From Pseudevernia furfuracea (Eukaryota; Ascomycota; Lecanoromycetes; Lecanorales; Parmeliaceae), in contig JAIUPT010000028.1 of the NCBI GenBank assembly GCA_022315425.1, forward strand, positions 930,001-994,000: a stretch of DNA of 64,000 bases, given 5' to 3'. Made by a program: the position numbers and the translations under genes. Positions 20,467 to 32,010 of the stretch are shown here, piece after piece; the stretch's first letter is position 1, and each line of letters opens with the position of its first letter. The notes below the pieces were generated by a model that saw nothing but the letters and a program-made list of their open reading frames with translations, had not been told where the DNA came from and did not search any database.

Positions 20467-23400
20467 TCAGAGGTGCTCCTTTTTGACACCAACCGCACCA
20501 ACCCCGCTCGGCGCTATTGGGGCAGCGTGCCTCACGGGGCTAGCCGGGAGTTGGTCCTGTTGAGGACGGGGGATGGCGTCACTGTCGTCTTCAATCTCGT
20601 CTAACCCCATCTTTTGCCGACAGAGGATCTCAGCCTCCTCATGCTGTCCCAAATCTCGCAGATGGTCTGCAAGAAATTCCATCGATTTCTTTGCAAGCTC
20701 ACTGTCCGGCGCAAACGTCTTTGATCTGGCCTCGTACACGTGCCGAAGCAGAGATGTGGCTTCTTCTGATTCGTTGTCTTGGTACTTGAGCACCGAAGCG
20801 AGGTTGTTCATGGTCATCAGAGTAATTGGATCCTCCAAGCCTGGGCCTTTGCGGAGCGCTTCGAGCAAGGACAGATACCTCTCCTCGGCTTGAGCATACT
20901 TTTGTTGCTGTTGAAGCACCCAGGCAAGCTGCATGAGACTGTCGAGAGTTTTCGGATCATCCGCACCAAGGATCCTTGATTGTATGCCCGCCAGTTGCAC
21001 ATACTTCGCTTCAGCGTTCAAAAAGTCTTCTTGCTCACGGTAGGTCAGCGCTAGGTTCCACAGCGTCTGTAAAGTCTCCCCGTGCTCTGGTCCGTAGTGC
21101 ACGGTCCTATAGTCCAATATCTGCTTGTAGATAGTTTCTGTTTCGTCATGCTTTCCCTGCTGGCCGAGGAGAAAGGCAAGAGCGTTGAGATTTTCTTGGA
21201 TCCCTTTCTCATCATCGCCAGAAGCCAGTCGAAGCTCCAACTCCTGACGGCGGATTGCTTCAGAGTCCTCATACCTCTCTTGATCCCTGAGACCCATAGC
21301 AAGATTGTTTAGTGTCTGGAGCCGTTCTGATACTTTGTTTTCTTTCAACATATTGGATATATCCAAGGTCTCATTATCCTGCTTGTCTCCTTGTTCGAAA
21401 TTTCCAGAATTCCTCAGGGCGACAGCAAGATTGCGCCGAGTCAGCATAGTGTGTGGATGAGTAGGACCAATGGCTTTCTTCTGCAGTTCCAAGACGGCCT
21501 TGAACTCGGTTGCCGCTTGTGCGTAGTCTCTTCTGTTGAAAGCGGAACATGCTAGATTGTGCATGACGTTAACGGTAGAAGGATGAGTGGTGCCGAGGGT
21601 TTGCTGCTCAATCCGTAGGGCTTCCCTATAGATGTCTTCTGCTTTCTGATGATTGCCTTGGCGCGCAGAGACTGTTGCTAGATTGCTCAGAGTGATAAGC
21701 GTGTCAGGATGGCGATCACCGAGCAATTCCAATCGGTCCTTCAGCAAAGCATTGTACATCTGCTCGGCTTCATCCAGTCTATCTTGATCTCTAACTGTAC
21801 CGGCTAGCTCTCCACGCGTGATGAACACGTCTGGATGGAGACGTCCTAAGACAAGCTCGCCCTTATCCAATGCTTCCCGATGTAGCTGTTCAGCTTCTAC
21901 AAATCTTCGTTGGTGAGAAAGCACGCGAGCGACATTGTTCATTGCAATGAAGACGTCTGCCTGGATCCCGATGTCTTCTGGCTGCTCATCTAGTAGTTTT
22001 TGCTTTTCAAAAAGTTCTCGGCGATGGATTTCCTCGGCTTCTCCATACTGGCCAAGAGTCTGCAGGTCAGAACCCAAAGCATTCAAGCTCTCAAGTGTAG
22101 CTCGATGACCAATGCCTAGCACCTTCTCCCTCGATTTTAAGATCTGTCTCTGTAAGAGCATTGCATCTTGGTACTTGCCACGTTTGTGGATAGTATGTGC
22201 ATAGCTTGCAATGGCGGACAGCGTATCTGGATGCTCAGAGCCATACAAATGTTCGAAAATCTGCATCGACTCCACAGCTCTCAGCTCTGAGCCCTCGTAC
22301 CTGCCTTGTGTCCTGAGGAAGGTTGACATATTGAGTAGTAGAGATGCTTTCGCGTGTAGTGACGTGGCTTGGACCACAATCGCACTGGAGCGAATGACCT
22401 GTTCTGCATGCGGGAAGTAGATTCTACAGATCGGCCAACTCTCAAAATAGCCATCTGGAAATCTGTCGGATACGGTCTCCAATGCTTGTGCTGCGATCGT
22501 TTCGCGTTTGTTTTCGTATTCGCGGAGCCAGCCCTGGACGGCCACTGTGACTAGACCGTGGATGTTGCGGTGCGTGTCCAAAGTGACGAGCGAAAACGCT
22601 TCCAATAAAGCCATCGCCTCTTCGAAATCAAACCCATCTTCTTCGTCTGCTATCAACAAAGAGAACGGAATCCCCTGCTGGTCCAGAAAGCTCATCGTTG
22701 ACAGAATCTCCGCAGCTCGCGGGTTCTCCGTCTTGATGTAGTTGAACGATATCCACCACGTAGTCACGACCGACTCTAGCGGTCTTGCTTCTCTACCATG
22801 GTAGTTGAATCGTTGGCCTAGAAGCTTAATTCTAGTGGACTCACTACCACGATATAGCTTGATATACTCCGCGACGCTTTTGCGTCTCTTCGCCATGAAA
22901 GCTGCGGCTTGGGAGATCGCCAATGGCAGGTAAACCAACTCCCCGAAGAGTTCAAGCTGCTCGGTCTCTGTGCTCTCAGCTCTGATTCTTTGACCGAGCA
23001 ATGCTTGAGCCTCTTCCGCATCCATCGAAGGCACGGTGATTGGGACTCGATCAAGGGCCAGGTCCACGCCGATGTACCTATTCCTTGTCGTGTAGAGTAT
23101 TGAGCCTTTAAAACTTTGGGGAATATATTCCCTCAAAGCTTTACCGGCGTAGGTGAAAGTCTCAAAGAACATGTTACGGTCGTCCACATTGTCAACAATC
23201 ATTAGCCACCTACACTCATACTTAGCCTCCAGCCAGTCGCGGACAAGCTGGAGTACGTCTGCATTTGGGTCATCTCTACCGGTTATCTGGTATTCGGAAG
23301 CGATTCGCTTATAAGATTCGACGAACCTCGCTGCGTTTCCAGCATGAATCCAGAATACTGATGTGTTCGCGGACCGTCCCCTCTCTCGGTAGGCGTACTC

Positions 23401-24272
23401 CAGGGCAATCTGGGATTTTCTGCACCACGTCCTGCGTCAGAAAGAACACATAGAGTACTCTGATGGCCATAGACCATGAACTACACCCAGACGTATTAAG
23501 ATTTACTTACCCAACACCACCTAGTCCACACAAGACGGCCGTTGGCACAGCATCTGGCTTGGCTGCAAGCTTAGATTCTAAGGCTGACATCACCGCAGTG
23601 CGTCCAACGAAGTCAGGGTTCCGTCCTATAGACACCATCCATAGGACCTTGTCTAACAAACTAGCATTGTTGTTAATCTGATCTTTCAAGCCTGCCATCT
23701 GCCTTAGATCGCTCAGCAGCGACGTCTGCTCAAGCTGTCGTTCAAGGATCGACACAGTATTTGCTTGAACCTGGCTTGAGGTGGATCTTTGGAAAAGTCA
23801 GCAAGAACGGCAGCCTCATGTTGGATTTCCACGGTAGAGTAGGCATCAACGAAGCTTTGGTGGACGAAGCCGCAAGTTTATCTCGTATCAGCCTGCATTT
23901 GAAGGCTCAGAGTTCCCGACAAGACTGTCTAAAACGCCTTGTAGCTCTTCAATCTGATCAGAACGATTGAGCGATTTGAATGCTCTTTTTGCGTTCTTCG
24001 CCCAACTCTGCCTCTGGCCATCGCTCTTCAGATCATCCAGAAAATCGGACAACTCCTGCGCTTGAGTCTGACATCGTGCGAGGGTCGGGCCACTCAAGGC
24101 TCCTTGATTTGAAGACTTGTTCAGCAATTCAAGGATATTTAAAAGATCTGAAAGGCAAGCCGGAGCCTGAGGCATACTCTCGTATTCGACCCCATAGCCT
24201 TGCCGTGAAGTCGATGAATTGGATGACATTAGTAGCGATACCGAAAGTAACTATCGCCTCCGTACCCGACAT
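20467..24272 (-). CDS. NB-ARC/TPR NLR-like protein with disrupted N-terminal domain
   Basis: The secure part is exon 23419-20467 (984 codons) joined across intron 23510-23420 to an exon ending at 23511. The join creates the P-loop GLGGVGKSQIAL. Further NB-ARC motifs follow: Walker B WLMIVDNVDD, sensor-like GSILYTTRN, and YLPLAISQAAAF. A winged-helix-like region and about a dozen kinesin-light-chain-type TPRs (starting at YGSEHPDTLSAI, roughly 42 residues each) complete the protein. The N-terminus (MSGTEAIVTFGIATNVIQFIDFTARLWGRIREY from ATG 24272) resembles the SesA/HeLo-like domains of fungal STAND proteins. It runs into a stop, and its continuation (LSDLLNILELLNK, about 24160 down to 23888) is in another frame. 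No good donor joins this to the P-loop exon. In fungi such proteins act in non-self recognition and programmed cell death. Confidence 0.75.
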
Positions 24273-24583
24273 TACTGTGGCTGCATAATATGTGGAGAGC
24301 CGATTAATCGAAGTAAAGAAAGAGTCGCTGGTGCACAGCCTACGATTACGAATCAATTTAGACTAGGCAGTGAAACCGTACAGAACGGTAAGATAAAGAG
24401 AAGACTGAGCAAGGGTGTACGATTCAATGCGATGCTTGCGTATGGAGTAGATTAGGTGAAATGGCACAGAGCGGCCGGCATTCAAGATATGGCATTGTGT
24501 CTAACTAGGGTATCGCTTTTTGACTATCCAACAACGCCTCGCTATGCGAAAAAATGTCATGCAACTTGGAGCTTCCTCAATCC

Positions 24584-26131
24584 TCACATCAAGTCAGAAA
24601 CTCCCTCAGGCCACGAACCCCATATGATAGCCTTATTTGGCAATCTTCCCCCCAGGGGTGCAAGCACCTTCAGCTTATTCTTCTTCTCATCTACATCCGC
24701 AATGTATATGAAGCCCATCACGCTGGCATCACGGATATTCTCTTGGGTATCTTCAGGGTGGGCGTTTACGATGGTAAGGATCGCATTTTGCATATGCGGG
24801 GATGGTCGAACTTTGTCGAAGATGGCGGAGGTGCTATCTTCTGTCACGTCGCCAGGCATCAGTGATTTAAGCAGGTCATCGATTGCTGAACGATGTTAGT
24901 CAGATCACATGGTACAGTCACAAGAAAGCCCACTCACGCTCGGCCAGCTTGTATATCCTCAGCTGGTTGAAGTCGATCTGTTGTGTATGGGGACTTAACG
25001 TGGTACTGTTGTCGCCGAAGAAGTATTCTCGGATTTGAGATTGGCGGAATTGCTGTAGGTACAGTTCGTCTCGATCGACACATCCGCCAGACTTGTCCAC
25101 TTTGACGACAGCGATGGTCTCGCCAGCGCCGGTTTTCTGGCCGTTGAAGCGTCGGAGCATGTCACTGTATAGTCTTTCGGAGCCTAGGACTACCACGGCG
25201 CTGACTGCCTAGAGGTGAGCAAAATAGTTCAGGTCAGAGAATTTGTCTTTCAAAATCTTACCTGAGAACTCCGAGACGATGTGCTGGATCATTTCATAGC
25301 CGCCTTTGCCCTGACTGATGACACCTGGAGTATCGATGATGACGCCTGTCTCTTTGGCTTCACCATCATCCTGCAACCGGTTCATCACGGACAATGCGAG
25401 CCGAGTCACAATGGGCTTGTAGATCAAAATCTTATCTTCCGGATTTGCTAGTCCCATATGGTATACAAGAGGCAACTTCACGGGCACTTGGCTAGGCCCA
25501 TTCATTGGACTGCTTCCCCACCCGTTCTCCACGTCCATGACCGAGGTGAACGTCGTAGCAGAGAGAGTTCCAGGTATGCTCAACATGCTTTCTTTCGTAT
25601 CAAGATTGACCACTACAGGTTGTCGACCAACTTTCGTAGCGTATGCTGTAAGTATCTTGACTAGACTTGTCTTCCCTGCATTCTCTGAGCCCACTATTAA
25701 TACCCGAGGTCCGTCTCTTCCTTCCGAGTTTGCTGTATCGCGTAGATTCTCGAGAGCAAAGTGCAGATTTGCATAGATCATCATGGGGGTCTCTTCGGCG
25801 ATGTAATCAACTTGGCAGTCGCCAACAACCTCGATGCGACAGCCATGCCAGGTGTAGATGGCCGCTTTAGTGCCTGTGAAGGTGTAGGCCTGTTTAATAG
25901 GGAGCTCGGTGCCAAAAAGCTCAGCAGAACCTGAGAGGAGCTACAAACTTTTGGTTAGCTCACACTAAGAGAGTAGAAAAGAGCTCTCCAGCTAGGGATC
26001 CATACCCGAACTTCAACTTTGGTACCAAAAGAAACCTCGAATCTCCATTCGGTTTGTTCCTTGAGCTCATGAACAGTTGGCGTCGCGACAGTCTCAACAG
26101 GAGCAGATAAGTCAAGGCCAGGCAGAGACAT
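24584..26131 (-). CDS. CLP1: Clp1, polyribonucleotide 5'-kinase-like mRNA cleavage/polyadenylation factor
   Basis: Exons 26131-26006, 25940-25262, 25204-24938 and 24885-24584, giving 457 residues. An N-terminal beta domain (WRFEVSFGTKVEVRLLSGSAELFGTEL, AAIYTWHGCRIEV) precedes a P-loop GSENAGKTSLVK, the NLDTKE strand, GVIIDTPGVI (Walker B-like) and the VVVLGSERLYSDM segment. A C-terminal domain follows. The order and size match Clp1/Grc3-family Clp1, which bridges cleavage factor IA with Pcf11 in pre-mRNA 3'-end formation; the metazoan orthologue also acts in tRNA splicing. The acceptor of intron 2 is GCAG at 25205, chosen because the alternative TAG three bases upstream breaks the frame. Its stop lies about 310 bp upstream of the NLR start. 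Confidence 0.9.
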
Positions 26132-26480
26132 CTTGGAGGTGTCGGCATTAGCCTGGACGGGAAAAACTAACAGCTTTTGCGGCCCGACTCTTCTCCGGCG
26201 TCTGCGCTTGTCCAACCTCAGGTTCTTTACTCCCTTCACAAAGTTCTTCATGGCAAATGATTTACTACATATGTAGGGTTTTTGCCTAGCTGATATGAAT
26301 CGTGTGACAACCCTGATAGTTGAGGTTATTTCCATCGACCCAGCTACAGCACGCTCCTAAGCTTCGCTGGATTATCCCACGGATTGGCAGGGTCCAAATT
26401 TCAGGGGTTCAGCCCTACCTCACCAAGGATGAGGAATGGACCCAAGTCGCCAATCCGTGGGATATCACGGATGGAGGATG
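26132..26480. other. Clp1 promoter / DDB1 3' flank
   Basis: A 349-bp spacer between two minus-strand genes. A 20-nt stretch near 26370-26390 recurs in inverted orientation near 26447-26465 (TGGATTATCCCACGGATTGG versus CCAATCCGTGGGATATCA), forming a possible stem around the DDB1 terminator. Confidence 0.45.
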
Positions 26481-29400
26481 CTAATGCAATCGTCTCAAAC
26501 TCTCAACCAGCTCTCTTACCCCTTCCAACCCACCTGCTTTAGCTCCCACTTCGCCCAGCCCTCCAACCACACTCTCTTGCAAGCCCTCTCTCAGATTCAA
26601 AAATTCCTCAATCAACTCTCCATCTACAAATCGATATGGTTCCTCAGCCTCTCTGACCTGGTTCTTGAAACCCCTGTACGTGTTGAATGGCACGTCTCCT
26701 AAACTGCCCACCATCGGCGCCAACGCAGCTTGCAAGCGCATCAGCAAATCACAGTGTGTAGGTGCTATTAGACCAAAGAGGTAGATGCTGCCCTCCACAG
26801 TCCCCATGAACGCTTTTGGCGTCACTGGAGCAGGAGTTCGACTATCCGTCTCGCTGACTTCAAAACTGCGGATTCGATTTACCATCTCCCCCAGTCTCAT
26901 CTCACTAGTGACCTGCAACCTCCGCCTGTCATCGCTCGTTACACCGCCAATGTTCTGGTGCAGCACCATTAAGTTGCCCTCAGCATCGGCTTCGAGCCAT
27001 GTGTCTTCCCCGACGTGAGCGACGGCGGTGCCCCAAGCTGTTTGGTAGTGGCGGGCCGTTTCCGTGAGGGTGTCGTCGAGTCCGACGGAGCCCGGGGTGT
27101 AGGAGGTGATTGAGACAGATTTCATTAAGTCGGCGATTGCAATTTGGGAGCCGTGAATAGAGATATCGATGGGAGCTGTGGAGGTACGGTAGGTGGCACG
27201 CTTGTCGAGGTGGGAGTTTTTGAGGGAATAGATCACGACCTGAGGAGAACGTTAGCTGTCCATCTATATAAAGGCTAATAAGAGTAAGGCCGGGACGCCT
27301 ACTGTCTTTACGAGCGCCGCGACAATTTTGCCCGAGATTACGCCAAGGGCTCTGCAGGCGCCTCTGACAGGCAGTTCAGTGATGACTTTCAGGGTTCGTT
27401 CTGAACTGACAGCAAATACAATGATTCTGCCGCGAGTTGAGTCCGGCTCTTCGTCATTCAGATAAGCAGTCCCGACAACGAAGCGCTCGACTAGCTCGCC
27501 GGAATCTTCGCGAATGTCGGCTCTGATGACGCTTTCCACCAACTCTTCTTCGTTGAGAGCGTAGGTGTCGAGTTCTTTGAACAGGACCTCGTCTGCGAGC
27601 TTGAAGTGACTCTTTACAACTTCTTCTGATTGGCGTAGGTATTTGTGTATCGTTCCTATGCCAAACGCTTTCAGCTTCGGCGAGTATGCTATTCTTCGTA
27701 CAGTCTCTTTGACAATTAGGGTCTGAACGTGTGTAGTGCGCTCTGTATCCACAAGAGCGATCCTAACATCTTCGGGTGTCGCTATGGCGATGGCACCAGG
27801 GTAAGCCTCGGAATCAAAAGAACAGATGCACGATGCCTTTTCAGCGGTGACAGCGGAATACACGATACGGCCCTCAGAGCCGTAAATCAGACTTGGATGC
27901 TCGCACGTGGCAAAGACATTGGACAGGCCATCCCTCCTCGGGAGAATCTTGAAGCTTGCTTGCTGTGTTCCAAGTACAGTGACTTTCTTCGAAGAAAGTA
28001 CGAAGTTGGTAAGATTGGTGGAAAAGGTGAGGACTTCGCCATTAGCCATGGCGATAAATAGGGTAGGTGGCTGTTCTGGGAGAATTTGGACAAGTAGAAT
28101 AGAGCGCGGTACTGAGACCGCCTCATCGCTGACAACGACTTTCTGCAATGTTTCGAGAGTATCAATCTTGAGAATTGCAACCGTGGCACTCTGCCAGAAG
28201 CCTGCTATGCAGATGTCCGACGAGACATGCGAGACATGGATGCAAGCAATTTGACCTTCCTTTGCGAATTGTCTTCTTGCACAGACCCTTAAGTCTTCCT
28301 TCAGATCCAGTACAAGGGCTTCCAGGCCTTTGACTGATAGCACAAGACTCTGTTCGTTCGCTGACGCGGCCGTGATTGGCTGGCTATCGGAGGGGGACCA
28401 TTCATAGAGAAGCATACCATTTTCTGACTCAATCAAGCGAGCTGACGATGCAGTGACTTGGAGCAGCCGCCCATTTGGCAGACTTTCAGCAAGTAGAGTG
28501 CCTTCTGATAATAATAAACTCTTGTATTCTGCTTTTTCTTCCACATCTCCATTTGGTTGGAAATGAAATAGCCTTGTCTCGCCAACGAAGGACACGACAA
28601 GTAGATCTACATTAGCGCTTGTATCGCTTGACCGCAATGAGAAGAGATCCGTGGCATGATCCATCTCTCCCAGCAAGCCCTGCTCTTCTAAGCCAACTCC
28701 ACTCCGGACACTTCGAAGGCTACCGTCTTGAAAAGCTCCAGATCCGGTAACGATACGGGCTTGCCCTGAGGAATACTCATTGGTCTGTCCTTCGCCTGAC
28801 CGATTCCCCATGTCCATGATAGTAAAGTCCAGAACAGGCGCGATGTTCGAAATTGTTTGCACCACCTCAATGCCTTGCTCTTGGATTTTGACAACTTGTG
28901 AGTCTCCTTGATGGGATCCGACGAACATATATCCGCTGTCTAAATAGACAAGTACGGAGGCGCGTGATGTCTGTCCGATCGCATCAAGTTTCCAGCCCGT
29001 GACGTCGCCTTCATTCTCTAGTAGAAGCATAAGGAGGTAGAGCTTCCCATAGTCATCTGCAATGAGCCATCGCTGATTGTCAACCTGTGCCCAAGCCACA
29101 AATTGTGTTGCTTCTTCTAGAGGATTGCTTAGAAAATCCCCATTCACGTCGTCGAGGTATGTTATTGAAGTTTCAGCAAGAATTAGCAATCCATCTGTCT
29201 TTTTGTAAGTGTGTGAACGATTGCAAGGATTGGACTTGACGTACAAGCTGGGGCAGGCACCGCTATTAGGTGGCTAGCCCCAAGCTCTGAATCATCTCGC
29301 GCGCCAACAATCTTCTCAAGGTCTGCGCTACCTGGTTCTCCACTGCCGCCGGCAGCATAATTCAAGATTCTAACGTTCAAGCACACTTTTTCTTGGTTGT

Positions 29401-30031
29401 CTTTGTAGAGAAAGGCGAGTTTCAGCTGTTCGGCATCTTCTTGTCGAGGGTGCAGAAATGTTGCAGATCGGACGAAAAACTCTGATATTCTCGCCGGTAC
29501 AGGATCGCCAAGAGTTCCAGGTTCGCTTGCGCCCTTCTTTTTGCCCTGCTGGTGTATGGGTAGTATAGTGACGATGCCATCGTAAAGTAGAAGCGCCATG
29601 AATCTCCGGCTAGGGTCTATAAGGCACCGATCTTCGGTCTGAGAGTCTCTTGCAGCCTTTTCAGCTTGATCTTGATAGCTCTTCTCCGTACGTAATTGCC
29701 GCGTCTGTGAGTCCCAAGAGACTGTAAAGTACATGTACCGATCTGTACCAACGAAGAGGTGTTCGGTTGAGGCATTGACCGGACGTAGCCTCTCCAGCAT
29801 TGTGACCTTGCCATATAGACTTCTTGTATGAGCCAACACCAAGCCATCTGGTGTCTGACTGTATATTTCAAGCCGGTTGGCTTTTCTAATGCACTGTCAC
29901 CTTCAAGCCTCATCCTTGACATGGAAGCGAACTCACGCTAACACAAGCGACTCCTCATCTGGAGACAAGATATTGAGTTTTATTGCATGCCGCACGCTAG
30001 TAGCGCGATGTATAGGAGCAAGGTATGCCAT
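26481..30031 (-). CDS. DDB1: DDB1-type triple beta-propeller protein (CUL4 adaptor family)
   Basis: Exons 30031-29937, 29885-29245, 29194-27303 and 27239-26481, giving 1128 residues, close to the usual 1100-1150. The start MAYLAPIHRATSVRHAIKLNIL and LILAETSITYLDD are typical of MMS1_N, and the CPSF_A C-terminal domain ends with GSIYLFG, LQAALAPMVGSLGDVPFNTYRGF and FVDGELIEEFLNL. DDB1 links CUL4 to substrate receptors in nuclear ubiquitin ligases for DNA-damage recognition; in fission yeast the paralogue Rik1 directs H3K9 methylation. From sequence alone DDB1 and a Rik1-like role cannot be fully separated, although the conservation favours DDB1. The acceptor at 29195 is inferred from frame, giving APAYGLLILAETS. 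Confidence 0.88.
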
Positions 30032-30235
30032 TATTGTAAGAAACAATATCCTTCGAACGAGCTGGTTCAACATTCAGCAATGAGAAAGCCAAGCTCGCGC
30101 TTACCGATAACCAGCGACGCTAGATGATAAGCATGCATTATACGCGCGGGGTGATGCCCATTTTTTGAGGCGTCAATATCATTTCCAGCCCACAAAAATC
30201 TGCCACATACACGACACCATCCTACAGCAGCTACC
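30032..30235. promoter_or_regulatory. Short bidirectional promoter DDB1 / RPC5
   Basis: Only 204 bp separate the two divergent start codons, so both promoters and leaders must share this segment. No TATA box is evident. Confidence 0.6.
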
Positions 30236-32010
30236 ATGCCTCGTAACAAAAAGAAGCCTGCTGCCGCCGAAAATAAATCTGACCAGGCTGCGCGAGCAGA
30301 CTCTCACGTGCAAAATGAGCAGCTACCTCCCGAAGAAGTGACACATCCCAAGGGCCCAGCACCCCACCAGCCCAATCCAGCGCCAGCGTGCTATAACAGC
30401 ATCAAAGAACAGTTTCGAGCGGCTCGAAACTGTCGTAGTGTCGTTGAGGGAGAACGAGTACCCTTACCAGACGACAGTATCAAGGAGACGCACCGCGAGA
30501 TCTGGCAGCGTCTGGGTTTCTACTCCAGCCATCCTAACCACAATCCTGCGTCAATAAACGAAGCTTACATCAAATCAATGATGGAAAAGAGTCATAGCCT
30601 AGGCAAAGTAATCGCTAAGTACGGCTTGTTCGTCAACAAGCCAACGGGCAAACGTGCTATGTTGATACAGTATCCTAATCGTGTGGTTGGTCAAGAGTAT
30701 CGTGTAGCGACTGGTAACAAGCCTTTGGAAATACGTATCAAACCAAAATGCGGTCTTGTCGAAGTCGACATTCCAGTGGACACTCACTCATTTTACCATA
30801 AAGAGAAGGGTGTCGAGTATGGAGAAGCTATGCGCAAAAGTAGGTTGCTACAGGAGGGAGGATCGTATAGTCTTGGTGGCGGTTTAGGAATCGGTCCAAA
30901 GGCAATATCAAAGGGTGACCGCCGGGTACCTCCACCAGAAGGACCATCGCACGAAAAACTCTTGGAAAACTTTGATGATGCCAACAACAAGGGCCATGTG
31001 ATGAACAAGCTTACTCTGGGCGGTCAAATCTACCCATTCAAGAACGGTGATCCGATCTACATGGCAGCAACTTTTAAAGAAGGTTAGTATATCAGGTCCA
31101 GTCATCATAAACTTTATTACTAAATAATCTACAGATATTTGCACTTGGACGAAAATGGATGCAATCGTCCAATTACGGCCCCAACACAGCCACATTGATG
31201 CTCTCAACGAGACAAAGAAGACCATGTTTCGAACAGAGCGAGGTCCGGACAACCGCGATCATGCTGAGCAAGAACCCGAAGCCAGAGCTGTCAATATGGC
31301 TATCAAATCGACCGAAGGAAGCGAGGAGGACATGTACGGAGGAATGAGAGCGACTGCCAAGCTCCTATGTGATATGAGAGATGAACCGTGGCAGCGTTTG
31401 GCTTGGGTTGACCAGGATGTAAGCTATGTGAACAACTGCAAGGTTGGATCAAGCTAACAATTCCCAGGAACCTGAGTCATACCAAATTTACAACGATGCC
31501 CTGGTATACCAAGATCCCGAAAACGCCCCTCAGCTAGTCTCCGAGATGACCGATGAGCAATACCTCGACGCCATCAGCTGCCCTCGCATTGATCCAATCA
31601 AACAGGGTCAAAAAGTCATGGCACAGGTTGAAGAACCTTTCCTTGAATCTGAAGATGGTGACGAGAAGGTAGAAATTACTGACGACACGGAGGATTATGA
31701 CAACTACGAAGAAGACGGGGGAGAGTACGAAACCCTGCCCGAAGGTGCGTTCCGCCCCGACGATTGCGTCGCCGAGCGACGCATCGAACGCATCGCCAGG
31801 GCAATCTGCATCCACTCAGTAAAGGAACAAGCCTTCTACGAAGACCATATGAAGCAGAGGTTTCTCAATGATCCAAAATGGGCCAGACACTCGTTCCTCC
31901 TCCCCGGCGATCAGCATCACACCTACTACAGGTATCGCATCGCAGAAAACAGGGCTGGTCGAGGCATCGACCCCGAATACGACACGTTCGAAATGGCGAC
32001 AGCATCTTGA
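30236..32010 (+). CDS. RPC37: RNA polymerase III subunit RPC5/Rpc37 (Sin-like)
   Basis: Exons 30236-31082, 31135-31418 and 31468-32010, giving 557 residues. The Sin/RPC5 core starts near residue 140: MLIQYPNRVVGQEYRVATGNKPLEIRIKPKCGLVEVDIPVDT, then SRLLQEGGSYSLGGGLGIG, LTLGGQIYPFKNGDPIYMAATF and VQLRPQHSHIDAL. This core forms a heterodimer with Rpc53 that drives Pol III termination and re-initiation. The roughly 130-residue N-terminal region with IKETHREIWQRLGFYSSHPNHNPASINEAYIKSMMEK is not part of the usual core, and the typical GELHL stretch before VQLRP is altered (DICTWTKMDAI). The C-terminal third is acidic. Intron 2 has a clear CTAAC branch site. Confidence 0.78.
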
